39,004 bases of DNA from Prevotella sp. (GTDB taxonomy: Bacteria; Bacteroidota; Bacteroidia; Bacteroidales; Bacteroidaceae), in assembly GCA_017455495.1 (NCBI GenBank), contig JAFTAR010000085.1, positions 1 to 39,004 of the forward strand, read 5' to 3'. Within the stretch, counting starts at the first letter, position 1, and each line of letters opens with the position of its first letter. The position numbers and the translations under genes were made by a program. Of this stretch, positions 15,504-24,446 are shown in pieces. The notes beneath the pieces are model-generated. The model was not told the DNA's origin, searched no databases, and saw nothing but the letters and a program-made list of their open reading frames with translations.

Positions 15504-16447
15504 TGAAAGCACCTAACAAAATACCATGCCGCAAGAGTTTCACCGACACGTTGCTTGAAAAGGCACGCGAGGATAAAAAGATAGTAGCCGTCACTTCGGA
15601 TGCCAGTGGCTCTGCCACGCTCACCGACTTTGCCAAGGCACTGCCGGAGCAGTTTGTAGAGGTTGGCATTGCCGAACAGAACGCCGTTGGGGTGTCGGCA
15701 GGACTTGCCTCGGCTGGCATGAAACCCTTCATCTTCGGTCCTGCCTGCTTTTACGTGGCACGTGCATTGGAGCAGGTGAAAGTGGACATGGCCTACTCGC
15801 AGATGCCGGTAAAGATATGCGGCGTGAGCGGTGGCGTGGCATACAGTCAGCTGGGAGCCACACACCACAGCCTGCACGACATTGCCGTCCTGCGCACATT
15901 TCCTGGCATGGAGGTCTATCTGCCGTGTGATGTGCGCCAGACAAGGAAGCTCGTGGAGAAACTCATCAACCATCCAAAGCCGGCATACATACGTGTAGGG
16001 CGCAACGCTGTTCCAGATGTATATGAGAACGATGACTTCAGCTTTGAGTTGGGCAAGGCCAACACGCTTATGGAGGGCAGCGACCTCACCATAATCGGCA
16101 CTGGCGAAACGGTAGCTCATTGCCTGGAAGCAGGAAAGATGCTTAAAGAGCAGGGCATTAACGCACGTGTGCTTGACATGCACTCCATCAAGCCCTTTGA
16201 CAGGGAGGCTGTGTTGAAGGCAGCCCTTGAGACAGGGTGCATCATCACTGCCGAGGAGCATAGTATCTACGGAGGACTGGGTGCCATCGTGGCTGAGATT
16301 ACCGCTCAGGAGTGTCCTGTCAGGATGAAGATTCTGGGCGTGCCCGACGAGAATGTCATCCATGCATCGCCGCTCACTGTGTTCCGTAACTATGGCTTCG
16401 ACTATCAGGGCATTTATGAGGCAGCGCTCGAATTAGTGAAGAAATAG
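15500..16447 (+). CDS. Transketolase, C-terminal subunit
   Basis: A 315-residue partner of the preceding subunit. It contains the pyrimidine-binding domain with the catalytic Glu in 'EVGIAEQNAVGVSAGLAS', 'GGVAYSQLGATHHSLHDIAV' (family His residues) and the C-terminal transketolase domain ('DLTIIGTGETVAHCLEAGKM', 'RVLDMHSIKPFD', 'EEHSIYGGLGAIVAE'). Two ATGs are possible, at 15500 and 15503; either overlaps the upstream stop by 4 or 1 nt. A strong hairpin 28 nt after the stop ends the transcription unit. Deoxyxylulose-5-phosphate synthase has the same fold, but that enzyme is normally a single chain of about 620-640 residues. Confidence 0.9.
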   Translation: MMKAPNKIPCRKSFTDTLLEKAREDKKIVAVTSDASGSATLTDFAKALPEQFVEVGIAEQNAVGVSAGLASAGMKPFIFGPACFYVARALEQVKVDMAYSQMPVKICGVSGGVAYSQLGATHHSLHDIAVLRTFPGMEVYLPCDVRQTRKLVEKLINHPKPAYIRVGRNAVPDVYENDDFSFELGKANTLMEGSDLTIIGTGETVAHCLEAGKMLKEQGINARVLDMHSIKPFDREAVLKAALETGCIITAEEHSIYGGLGAIVAEITAQECPVRMKILGVPDENVIHASPLTVFRNYGFDYQGIYEAALELVKK

Positions 16448-16474
16448 GGAGCACCTTTAGTTACTTGCCCTTGG

Positions 16475-16510
16475 AAAAGCAAAAGAAAATTCGGATTTTC
16501 TTTTGCTTTT
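16475..16510 (+). terminator. Perfect 16-bp-stem terminator after the transketolase genes
   Basis: Arm AAAAGCAAAAGAAAAT (16475-16490), loop TCGG, then the exact reverse complement (16495-16510). The T-rich 3' arm would give the U-run in the + direction and the A-rich 5' arm would do so on the - strand. The 3' arm contains the TTTG used as the -33 box of the next gene. Confidence 0.8.
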
Positions 16511-16532
16511 CGCTTTCTTATTCGTAACTTTG
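16502..16532 (+). promoter_or_regulatory. Promoter of the GH2 gene
   Basis: TTTG at 16502-16505, 19 nt, then TAACTTTG at 16525-16532 is a textbook Bacteroidota promoter. The -7 box ends 20 nt before the ATG at 16553, so the leader is only about 12-15 nt. Confidence 0.8.
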
Positions 16533-16552
16533 CGGTCTGTAAGCGAATTGTG

Positions 16553-18949
16553 ATGGAGAGAAAGCTGATATTACTCGCTTTTTTTGCCGTGGTGGCATGG
16601 CTTTCACCCAGTGCGAGAAGCAGGGTGAGCTTTGATGACGGCTGGCGTTTCATGCTGGCTGACTCTGCCTGCATGGCTTCTCCTGAATATGATGACAGTC
16701 ACTGGAGGCTGCTCAACGTGCCACACGACTGGGCTATTGAGGGCGACTTCTCTTCCGGCAACCCCAGCGGAGCCGGCGGCGGCGCACTGCCAGGCGGGGT
16801 AGGGTGGTACAGGAAACATTTCACCAACTCTCAACCCTCAACTCTCAACTCTCAACTCTATATCGCCTTCGACGGTGTCTACATGAACAGCACCGTCTAT
16901 GTGAACGGCCAGGAGGTAGGGCACAGGCCATACGGCTACAGCTCGTTTGAGTATGACATCACGGCTTACGCGCACGAGGGCGACAACGTGGTGGCCGTCC
17001 GTGTGGACAACAGCGACCAGCCAAACTCGCGCTGGTACAGCGGCTGCGGCATATACCGGCACGTTTGGCTTACGCAGACAGAACCAGTACATGTGAAGCA
17101 ATGGGGTGTTTACGTACAGACACAGGCCGACGGTAGCGTCACAATTTCCACTGAAGTGGAGAACCCTTCCAATGAGCGATACACTGTGCGCAGCACCATC
17201 ACGGATGCCGATGGTCGTGTCGTGGCCCGTGGCGGCAACAGGCTTAAGGTTCGCAGACCAAGGCTGTGGTCGTGTGAAGACCCATATATATATAATGTAC
17301 GCGTAGAAGTGCTGGTGGGTGGCCGTGTGGTAGATGCTGTGGAGACAACGACTGGCTTCCGTGATTTCCGTTTCGACGCACAGACGGGTTTCTGGCTCAA
17401 CGGCAAGAACATGAAGCTCAACGGTGTCTGCGAGCACCACGACTTCGGTTGCCTTGGCTCTGCCCTCCACGAGGATGCCCTTCACCGCAAGCTGTTGAAA
17501 CTGAAGACTATGGGGGTAAACGCCCTCCGCACAAGCCATAACCCTCCAGCTCCAGAGCTGCTCAACATGTGTGACACGATGGGTATCATAGTCATGGACG
17601 AGAGCTTCGACATGTGGCGGCGGCGCAAGACGGCTGGCGACTATGCCCGCTTCTTCGACGAGTGGCATGAGCGCGACCTTACCGACCTTGTGCTGCGCGA
17701 CCGCAACCATCCTTGCATACTGATGTGGAGCATTGGCAACGAGGTGCTGGAGCAGTGGAGCAGCGCAGAGGCCGACACCCTTACGTTGGAACAGGCTAAC
17801 CTTATTCTCAATGCCGGCCACGACCCCTCAACGCTTGCTCAGGACGGGAAACTGTCTGTTCAGAGCTTGCTGACACAACACCTGGCCGAAATAGTGCGCC
17901 GCTATGACGCTACCCGCCCTATTACCGCCGGCTGTAACGAGCCGTCGCCTGGCAACCACCTCTTCAAAAGCGGTGCCTTGGACATAATTGGCTTCAACTA
18001 CCACCACCAGTGGGTGGACAATGTGCCTGCCAACTTCCCCGGCATGCCTTTCATCTTCAGTGAAAGCGTCAGCGCACTGCAGACACGCGGCTACTATATG
18101 ATGCCCAGCGACTCGGTCTATAAAGCACCAGTGGAGTGGTGGCTACAATATACCGACCCGTCATTCATGTGCTCTGCCTATGACAACATGCATGCCTCGT
18201 GGTCAAGTACCCATGAGGAGCTGTGGGACGTGGTGAAGCACAACGACTTCGTGGGCGGACAGTTCATATGGACAGGCTTCGACTATATCGGAGAGCCTAC
18301 GCCATACGGTTTCCCCGCCCGCTCGTCGTATTTCGGTCTCATTGACCTGGCCGGATTCCCCAAGGACAGCTATTACATGTACCAAAGCGAGTGGACCGCC
18401 AAGCCCATGCTGCACCTCTTTCCTCACTGGAACTGGTTGCCAGGCCAGACCATAGACCTGTGGTGCTACTACAATCAGGCCGACGAGGTGGAACTATTCA
18501 TCAACGGGCAGAGCCATGGCGTGCGCCGTAAGGATGACCATACCTATCATGTAATGTGGCGCGTTCAGTTTGAACCGGGCGAGATAAGGGCCGTGAGCCG
18601 TAAGGACGGTCAGGTGGTCTGCGAGCAGACTATCAGCACTGCCGGGGCACCGCATCATATCCGTCTCTCCATAGACTATGCTGGTAAGGAACTCACCTTT
18701 GTCAATGCAGAAGTGGTGGATGCCGAAGGTAATCTTTGCCCATGGGCAGAGAACCAGATACTCTTCACTGCTGAGGGCGACGCAGTTGTTGTTGCCACCG
18801 ACAATGGTTGCCAGACATCTATGGAGCGTTTCACAGAACCACGCCGCAAGGCCTTCTTCGGGCGTTGTATGGCTGTGGTGCGTGGCAGTGGAAAGCTAAA
18901 AGCGCAGGCTATCGACTTGGAACAATCAGAAATTAGAATACAACACTAA
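16553..18949 (+). CDS. Glycoside hydrolase family 2 beta-galactosidase-like enzyme (DUF4982 type)
   Basis: A 798-residue exported GH2 enzyme. A signal peptide (ends near PSARS) is followed by the sugar-binding jelly roll (about 25-180), the immunoglobulin-like domain (about 185-280) and the TIM barrel (about 280-570). The acid/base Glu is E397 in 'MWSIGNE' and the nucleophile Glu is E504 in 'FIFSESVSAL'. The C-terminal part has DUF4982 ('LHLFPHWNWLPGQTIDLWCY') and the GH2 C5-type domain. Beta-galactosidase is the usual activity for this architecture, but beta-glucuronidase or similar is possible. GTG at 16550 also lies in frame; ATG 16553 is preferred. Residues about 91-103 are encoded by five tandem heptamers. 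There is no SusCD pair or other glycan gene next to it. Confidence 0.88.
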   Translation: MERKLILLAFFAVVAWLSPSARSRVSFDDGWRFMLADSACMASPEYDDSHWRLLNVPHDWAIEGDFSSGNPSGAGGGALPGGVGWYRKHFTNSQPSTLNSQLYIAFDGVYMNSTVYVNGQEVGHRPYGYSSFEYDITAYAHEGDNVVAVRVDNSDQPNSRWYSGCGIYRHVWLTQTEPVHVKQWGVYVQTQADGSVTISTEVENPSNERYTVRSTITDADGRVVARGGNRLKVRRPRLWSCEDPYIYNVRVEVLVGGRVVDAVETTTGFRDFRFDAQTGFWLNGKNMKLNGVCEHHDFGCLGSALHEDALHRKLLKLKTMGVNALRTSHNPPAPELLNMCDTMGIIVMDESFDMWRRRKTAGDYARFFDEWHERDLTDLVLRDRNHPCILMWSIGNEVLEQWSSAEADTLTLEQANLILNAGHDPSTLAQDGKLSVQSLLTQHLAEIVRRYDATRPITAGCNEPSPGNHLFKSGALDIIGFNYHHQWVDNVPANFPGMPFIFSESVSALQTRGYYMMPSDSVYKAPVEWWLQYTDPSFMCSAYDNMHASWSSTHEELWDVVKHNDFVGGQFIWTGFDYIGEPTPYGFPARSSYFGLIDLAGFPKDSYYMYQSEWTAKPMLHLFPHWNWLPGQTIDLWCYYNQADEVELFINGQSHGVRRKDDHTYHVMWRVQFEPGEIRAVSRKDGQVVCEQTISTAGAPHHIRLSIDYAGKELTFVNAEVVDAEGNLCPWAENQILFTAEGDAVVVATDNGCQTSMERFTEPRRKAFFGRCMAVVRGSGKLKAQAIDLEQSEIRIQH
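16825..16859 (+). repeat. Five tandem heptamers (CAACTCT) inside the GH2 coding region
   Basis: Four perfect copies of CAACTCT and one variant CAACCCT (second position in the array) cover exactly 35 bp. They encode the surface loop 'NSQPSTLNSQL' between the 'WYRKHF' strand and the 'IAFDGVYMN' strand, where other GH2 enzymes have a short loop. Seven is not a multiple of three, so copy-number change would shift the frame. Confidence 0.9.
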
Positions 18950-18964
18950 AAACTTGACATCACA

Positions 18965-20272
18965 ATGATTTGGAATCCTAACAAAGAATGCATGAGTCGC
19001 GACGAGATGAGCGCGCTGCAAGGAAAAAGGCTACATAAGATTGTAGAGTACGTCTACCATAATGTGCCATTCTACCGGAATAAATTGCAAGAGATGGATA
19101 TCCGTCCGGATGACATCCAGACCATAGAAGATATAAAAAAGCTCCCTTTCACCACAAAAAAGGACCTTCGCGACAACTACCCGTTTGGCCTGCAGGCTGC
19201 CCCGCAGAGCGAGATTATCCGTGTGCATGCCAGCAGCGGAACCACTGGCAACCCCACCATCGTTGGCTACACGCGTAAAGATATTGGTGTGTGGAGCGAA
19301 TGCATGGCACGCTGTCTAACGGCCTACGGCATTACCCGCGATGACACATTCTCGGTGAGCTACGGCTACGGCTTGTTCACAGGTGGCTTGGGTGCCCACT
19401 ACGGAGTGGAACACTTGGGGGCGGCCGTGATACCTGCCGGCACGGGAAACACGGAGAAGCACCTTAAGCTTATCCGTGACCTCGGCATTACCGGCATAGC
19501 ATGCACACCGTCGTACGCTCTCTACCTGGCGGAGACGATGGACAAGATGGGCATAACCAAAGAACAGATAAAACTACGTGTGGGAGCCTTCGGCGCTGAA
19601 CCTTGGACGGAGAATATGCGCAAGGAGATTGAGGAGCGCCTCGGTCTGAAGGGCTATAACCTCTATGGTCTTTCTGAGGTGATGGGGCCGTCGGTGAGCT
19701 ATGAGTGTCAGATGCAGCACGGCAGCCATATCTGTGAGGACCATTTCTATCCCGAAATCATAAACCCGACAACCCTTGAGCCGCTGCCATACGGCCAGAC
19801 CGGTGAGCTGGTGTTCACCACTCTCACCAAGGAGGGCATGCCTGTGATACGTTATCGCACTCGCGACCTCTGCAGTCTTATGGATGGTCAGTGCGACTGT
19901 GGCCGCACCGCCATTCGCATGGGCCGCATTGAGGGCCGCTCGGACGACATGCTCATCATCCGCGGCATCAATGTGTTCCCGTCGCAGGTGGAGAGCGTCA
20001 TCCTCTCGCTGCCGGAGTTTGCACCTCGCTATATGCTGGTTGTTGACCGCCAGAAGAATCTTGACACACTGCTTGTCCAGGCAGAGCTTCGTCAGGAAGT
20101 CTTTACTTCCACGTTTGACACGCCTGCCGCTGTAGACCAGTTGGAGAAGAAACTAACCGCCAAGCTGAAGAGCGTGCTCAGCATTGCTGCCAAAGTGCAG
20201 CTGAAAGCTCCTGGAACAATAGAGCGCTCGCAGGGAAAGAGTGCCCATGTGATAGACAATAGAAAACTGTGA
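18965..20272 (+). CDS. Phenylacetate-CoA ligase family adenylate-forming enzyme
   Basis: A 435-residue cytoplasmic enzyme of the PaaK family, which activates an aryl-acetic acid with ATP and joins it to coenzyme A. The adenylate-binding loop 'HASSGTTGNPTIVGYTRKD' begins near residue 88. 'VGAFGAEPWTENMRKEIEE', 'NLYGLSEVMGPSVSYEC' and 'VIRYRTRDL' are typical PaaK segments, followed by the C-terminal domain 'GRSDDMLIIRGINVFPSQVE'. In many anaerobes a PaaK-like gene sits beside indolepyruvate:ferredoxin oxidoreductase genes, but none is visible here. The gene starts 15 nt after the GH2 stop with no terminator, so read-through is likely although the functions look unrelated. Confidence 0.88.
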   Translation: MIWNPNKECMSRDEMSALQGKRLHKIVEYVYHNVPFYRNKLQEMDIRPDDIQTIEDIKKLPFTTKKDLRDNYPFGLQAAPQSEIIRVHASSGTTGNPTIVGYTRKDIGVWSECMARCLTAYGITRDDTFSVSYGYGLFTGGLGAHYGVEHLGAAVIPAGTGNTEKHLKLIRDLGITGIACTPSYALYLAETMDKMGITKEQIKLRVGAFGAEPWTENMRKEIEERLGLKGYNLYGLSEVMGPSVSYECQMQHGSHICEDHFYPEIINPTTLEPLPYGQTGELVFTTLTKEGMPVIRYRTRDLCSLMDGQCDCGRTAIRMGRIEGRSDDMLIIRGINVFPSQVESVILSLPEFAPRYMLVVDRQKNLDTLLVQAELRQEVFTSTFDTPAAVDQLEKKLTAKLKSVLSIAAKVQLKAPGTIERSQGKSAHVIDNRKL

Positions 20273-20275
20273 TTA

Positions 20276-20310
20276 GATTTGAGGATTGAGATCTGAGGAT
20301 TGAGATTTGA
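20276..20310 (+). repeat. Five tandem intergenic heptamers
   Basis: The units GATTTGA, GGATTGA, GATCTGA, GGATTGA and GATTTGA follow one another without a gap and occupy 35 of the 51 nt between the PaaK-like gene and dcp. The order is symmetric: units 1 and 5 match, and units 2 and 4 match. Confidence 0.85.
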
Positions 20311-20323
20311 AATTTATTAATAA

Positions 20324-22381
20324 ATGGAGACGAGAAAGAACCCCTTCTTAGAACCCTATGGCACCATCCATGACACGGCGCCCTTCGACCGCATACGCCT
20401 TGAGGACTACGAGGAAGCCTTCATGGAGGGCATAAGGCGTGACAACGAACTGCTGCAGCGAACTATCAGCAATCCCGACAAGCCGACCTTTGACAATACC
20501 ATTCTGAATAAGGACGATGAAACCGAGGGTTATTACGACTTGCTGGAGCGTACATCAACGGTTTTCTTTAATCTTCTTTCAGCGGAAAGTTCCGATGAAA
20601 TGGAGGCTTTGGCGCAGAAGATGAGTCCTATACTGACCCAGCATGCCAACGATATGAGGCTCAACGAGCAGCTGTTCGAGAGGGTGAAGTATGTGCACCG
20701 CCACCACCGCCGCCTCACGCCGGAGGAGAAGAAACTGCTTGACGACTGTTACCAGGGGTTCGTGCGCAGTGGTGCCCTGTTGCCAAAGGAAGGCAAGGAC
20801 AAACTGCGCCAGCTCACTGAGGAGGCCTCGCTCCTTGGGTTGCAGTTCTCTCAGAATCTCCTAAAAGAGAATAAGGCCTACACATTATATATAAAAGAAG
20901 AGGCACAACTTGACGGCCTGCCCCAGACTGCCATTGACGCAGCTGCCGACGAGGCGCGCCAGCGAGGCATGGAGGGATGGGTCTTTACGCTTGATGCCCC
21001 GTCGTACTCGCCCTTCATGACCTACAGCACCGAGAGGGAGCTGCGCCGCCAGATGTTTATGGCCTATAACACCAAAGGCATTCACGACAACGACAATAAC
21101 AACCTGGAGATTTGCAAGCGCTTGGTGAACCTGCGACGTGAGATTGCCCAGCTGCTGGGCTACAAGACCTATGCCGACTATGTACTTAGCCGCCGCATGG
21201 CCAAGAATGTACGCAGTGTCTACCGCCTGCTGAACCAGCTCGTTGATGCCTACAAGCCCACGGCAGAGAAGGAGCTGGACTCGCTGAAGCGCTTTGCCAG
21301 TGTAAAGGATAGTCTTGAACCCTGGGATCTGTCCTTCTACTCCCACAAGCTGAAGCTGAAGAAGTACAACATAGACGCAGAGATGCTGCGCCCCTACCTG
21401 CAGTTGGAAAAGGTTATTAGTGGAGTGTTCGGTTTGGCCACGCGCCTCTACGGCATCACCTTCAAGGAAAACAAGGACATACCTGTCTATCACCCTGACG
21501 TCAAGGCCTACGAGGTGTTCGACCGCGACGGCTCCTACCTCGCTGTGTTCTATGCCGACTTCCACCCGCGCAAAGGCAAGCAGGGCGGGGCCTGGATGAC
21601 TCAGTACCAGGAGCAGTGCATAGACAAGAAAGGGCGCAACATCAGGCCCCATGTGAGTGTGGTCATGAACCTTACAAAACCCACTCCCGACAAGCCGGCA
21701 CTTCTCACGCTGGGCGAGGTTGAGACCTTCCTCCATGAGTTTGGCCATGCCCTCCACGGCATGTTCTCTAACTGCCGCTTTGAGAGCCTCAGCGGTACCA
21801 ACGTGCTCTGGGACTTCGTGGAGCTGCCCTCGCAGTTCATGGAGAACTTCGCCATAGAAAAGGACTTCCTCCGCACTTTTGCCGTACACTACCAGACCGG
21901 CGAGCCGTTGCCAGACGAGCTGATAGACCGTATAGTCCGCAGTCGTAACTTCATGGCAGCCACGGCCTGCTTGCGTCAGGTGAGCCTCGGTCTGCTTGAC
22001 ATGGCCTACTACACAAAGAGCGATGAGTTCACAGCCGACATCATTGAATTTGAGAAGCAGGCATGGGCAAAGGCCGTCATCATGCCGCAGCGCAAGGATA
22101 CCTGTATGACGGCTCAGTTCAGCCATATCATGGCAGGGGGCTATGCTGCCGGATACTACAGCTACAAGTGGGCAGAGGTGCTTGATGCCGATGCCTTCAG
22201 CGTGTTCAAGCGTCACGGCATCTTCAATCAGGCCACTGCTCAGCGCTTCCGCGACTGCATCCTGTCGCGTGGCGGCACTGAGGACCCTATGACGCTCTAC
22301 ACTCGTTTCAAGGGCGGCGAACCAACCATTGACGCATTACTGAAGAGAAATGGAATCAAGAGAAAAACAGGGAAAGCTTGA
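20324..22381 (+). CDS. dcp: M3 family peptidyl-dipeptidase / oligopeptidase
   Basis: A 685-residue zinc metallopeptidase with no signal peptide, expected to degrade short peptides in the cytoplasm. The zinc site is complete: H471-E-F-G-H475 in 'FLHEFGHALHG', with the third ligand E500 in 'WDFVELPSQF'. Length and the C-terminal substrate segment 'IMAGGYAAGYYSYKWAEVL' fit Dcp-type peptidyl-dipeptidases, which remove C-terminal dipeptides, better than PepF. Its last 32 nt overlap the start of the dCMP deaminase gene, which overlaps the S41 protease gene in turn, so three genes are translated as a packed unit. Confidence 0.92.
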   Translation: METRKNPFLEPYGTIHDTAPFDRIRLEDYEEAFMEGIRRDNELLQRTISNPDKPTFDNTILNKDDETEGYYDLLERTSTVFFNLLSAESSDEMEALAQKMSPILTQHANDMRLNEQLFERVKYVHRHHRRLTPEEKKLLDDCYQGFVRSGALLPKEGKDKLRQLTEEASLLGLQFSQNLLKENKAYTLYIKEEAQLDGLPQTAIDAAADEARQRGMEGWVFTLDAPSYSPFMTYSTERELRRQMFMAYNTKGIHDNDNNNLEICKRLVNLRREIAQLLGYKTYADYVLSRRMAKNVRSVYRLLNQLVDAYKPTAEKELDSLKRFASVKDSLEPWDLSFYSHKLKLKKYNIDAEMLRPYLQLEKVISGVFGLATRLYGITFKENKDIPVYHPDVKAYEVFDRDGSYLAVFYADFHPRKGKQGGAWMTQYQEQCIDKKGRNIRPHVSVVMNLTKPTPDKPALLTLGEVETFLHEFGHALHGMFSNCRFESLSGTNVLWDFVELPSQFMENFAIEKDFLRTFAVHYQTGEPLPDELIDRIVRSRNFMAATACLRQVSLGLLDMAYYTKSDEFTADIIEFEKQAWAKAVIMPQRKDTCMTAQFSHIMAGGYAAGYYSYKWAEVLDADAFSVFKRHGIFNQATAQRFRDCILSRGGTEDPMTLYTRFKGGEPTIDALLKRNGIKRKTGKA

Positions 22382-22775
22382 CCAGCGCTACCTCCGCATG
22401 GCACGCATCTGGGCCGAGAACAGCTACTGTAAGCGGCGGCAGGTGGGGGCACTCGTGGTGAAGGACAAGATGATAATAAGCGACGGCTATAACGGCACAC
22501 CGTCGGGCTTCGAGAATGTTTGCGAGGACGAGGACGGTGTCACCAAGACCTACGTGCTCCATGCCGAGGCCAACGCTATAACCAAGCTTGCCCGCAGCAG
22601 TAACAACAGTGACGGGGCAACGATATATATCACCGCTTCACCCTGCATTGAGTGTGCTAAGCTGATTATCCAGGCGGGCATAAAGCGCGTGGTCTATGGA
22701 GAGAAATACCGGCTCACCGACGGCATAGAGCTGCTTGAGAGGGCCGGAATAGAAGTAGTCTATTTAGAGATATGA
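22350..22775 (+). CDS. dCMP deaminase family protein
   Basis: A 141-residue zinc-dependent deaminase converting dCMP to dUMP for thymidylate synthesis. The zinc and catalytic motif H71-A-E73 and the P-C99-x2-C102 motif ('SPCIECAK') are present. The N-terminal 'RYLRMARIWAENSYCKRRQV' and 'SDGYNGTPSGFENVCED' are typical of the deoxycytidylate deaminase / ComEB group. The ATG at 22350 lies 32 nt inside dcp; a later ATG at 22398 would remove a conserved helix, so the overlapping start is preferred. The stop overlaps the next start by 4 nt (ATGA). Confidence 0.9.
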   Translation: MESREKQGKLDQRYLRMARIWAENSYCKRRQVGALVVKDKMIISDGYNGTPSGFENVCEDEDGVTKTYVLHAEANAITKLARSSNNSDGATIYITASPCIECAKLIIQAGIKRVVYGEKYRLTDGIELLERAGIEVVYLEI

Positions 22776-24433
22776 ACAAGAAGAATCGCTTCATCCCGCT
22801 GTGGCTGGCCATTGCCGCCATCGTGGGCATCGTCATCGGAACGTTCTACGGCAACCACTTCCAGGGAAACCGTCTGAACATCATAAACACGGGCAGTAAT
22901 AAACTCAGCAGTCTGCTGTATACCCTTGACGACCAGTATGTTGACTCCATCGATATGGGCGACCTCGTGGAGAAGGCCATCCCCCTCATCCTCGGTGAGC
23001 TTGACCCTCACTCCCTTTATATCTCGGCCAATGATGTGCAGATAGCCAACGACGACCTGCGAGGCTCATTCTCGGGCGTGGGCATAGAGTTCGTGATACG
23101 CAACGACACCCTGCGCGTCCAGAATGTCATAAAGGGCGGCCCGTCCGATCAGGCAGGGCTGCTGGCCGGCGACAAGATAGTAACTGTTGATGACTCGGTG
23201 TTCACCGGTCCTCAGCTCACCAACGAGGTAGCCATGCACACGCTGAAAGGCGAGCAGGGCACTCAGGTGAAACTTGGAGTGGTGCGCTACGGTGAGAGCG
23301 AGGTGAAGGAGTTCACAGTCACCCGCGACGTCATTGTGACCTACAGCGTGCCTTCGGCATATATGCTTGACGAGACAACGGGCTATGTCAAGATAAAGAA
23401 CTTTGGCGAGAATACCTACACTGAACTGCTTGTTGCCTTGGCACGCCTGTCAATGGAAGGCTTTGAGCAACTTGTCATTGACCTTCGCGGCAACACGGGC
23501 GGCTATCTCTTCTCGGCAGTGCAGATTGCCAATGAGTTCCTGCCGCGCGACCGCCTCATCGTCTATACCGAGGGCCGTCGCTCACCGCGTGACGAGCACC
23601 GCAGCAACGGCCGCGGCTCTTATAAGCAGATGCCACTTGTGGTGCTCATTGACGAAGGGTCGGCATCGGCAAGCGAGATCCTGGCCGGAGCATTGCAGGA
23701 CAACGACCGTGCCACTATCATCGGGCGGCGCTCCTTTGGCAAGGGCCTCGTCCAGCAGCCACTGTCGTTTGCCGACGGCTCCATGATGCGCCTCACCATA
23801 GCACGCTACTATACACCGTCGGGCCGCTGCATTCAGAAGCCCTACACCAGTGGCATGGACCGCGACTACGAGGAGGACCTGCTGCTAAGGTACCAGCATG
23901 GCGAGTTCTTCTCGCAGGACAGCATAAAGCACACAGGTCCGGAGTATTTCACCACCCTTGGCCGTACAGTATATGGTGGCGGTGGCATAACGCCCGACAT
24001 ATTCGTAGCCGAGGATACTACCGATTTCACCACATATTACCGTGAGGCAACGCTGTCTGGTCTCATCCTCCAGTTTGGCTACGACTATACCGACCAGAAC
24101 CGTCAGAAACTCAAAGAGTATGACAATCAGGAGGACCTCGTGAAGTATCTGAAGCGCCAGAACCTGGTGGAGAAGTTCGCTCATTATGCTGACAGCCGTG
24201 GCCTTAGGCGTCGTAACCTGATGATTCAGAAGTCTCATAAGCTGCTGGAGCAGTTCATCGTGAGCCGTATAGTTTACGGAATCCTTGACGAGGATGCCTG
24301 GACGCAGTTCCTCAATCAGGACGACCCCACCGTGGGTGAGGCTCTGAGGGTGCTCCGGGCTGGAGAGGCCTTCCCCAAGGCTCCAGATGCCAGCGATGCT
24401 GACAGTGTGCGGCTTGGGTCTGAAGGACAATAA
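22772..24433 (+). CDS. S41 family C-terminal processing protease
   Basis: A 553-residue protease anchored by one N-terminal membrane segment (about residues 8-26) and facing the periplasm. A PDZ domain spans about 90-175 ('GVGIEFVIRNDTLRVQNVIK', 'DQAGLLAGDKIVTVDD'). The catalytic core carries the Ser motif 'DEGSASASEILAGAL' and the Lys in 'RRSFGKGLVQQPL'. The long C-terminal extension of about 180 residues is normal for Bacteroidota CtpA-like proteins. Such enzymes trim or degrade envelope proteins from the C-terminus. The gene overlaps the dCMP deaminase gene by 4 nt. Confidence 0.92.
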   Translation: MNKKNRFIPLWLAIAAIVGIVIGTFYGNHFQGNRLNIINTGSNKLSSLLYTLDDQYVDSIDMGDLVEKAIPLILGELDPHSLYISANDVQIANDDLRGSFSGVGIEFVIRNDTLRVQNVIKGGPSDQAGLLAGDKIVTVDDSVFTGPQLTNEVAMHTLKGEQGTQVKLGVVRYGESEVKEFTVTRDVIVTYSVPSAYMLDETTGYVKIKNFGENTYTELLVALARLSMEGFEQLVIDLRGNTGGYLFSAVQIANEFLPRDRLIVYTEGRRSPRDEHRSNGRGSYKQMPLVVLIDEGSASASEILAGALQDNDRATIIGRRSFGKGLVQQPLSFADGSMMRLTIARYYTPSGRCIQKPYTSGMDRDYEEDLLLRYQHGEFFSQDSIKHTGPEYFTTLGRTVYGGGGITPDIFVAEDTTDFTTYYREATLSGLILQFGYDYTDQNRQKLKEYDNQEDLVKYLKRQNLVEKFAHYADSRGLRRRNLMIQKSHKLLEQFIVSRIVYGILDEDAWTQFLNQDDPTVGEALRVLRAGEAFPKAPDASDADSVRLGSEGQ

Positions 24434-24446
24434 CTTACATAATATT

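Noticed and set aside
14658-16447. Deoxyxylulose-5-phosphate synthase split in two
   Set aside because: Sizes of 281 and 315 residues and the ATGA-coupled N/C arrangement are those of split transketolase.
16550-16552. GTG start for the GH2 gene
   Set aside because: The ATG immediately after it is a better start at the same distance from the promoter.
20885-22216. Open frame of about 440 codons on the - strand opposite dcp
   Set aside because: It is antisense to a complete M3 peptidase with intact zinc motifs. The translation is Leu/Val/His-rich with no family pattern, typical of a frame mirrored from a GC-rich gene.
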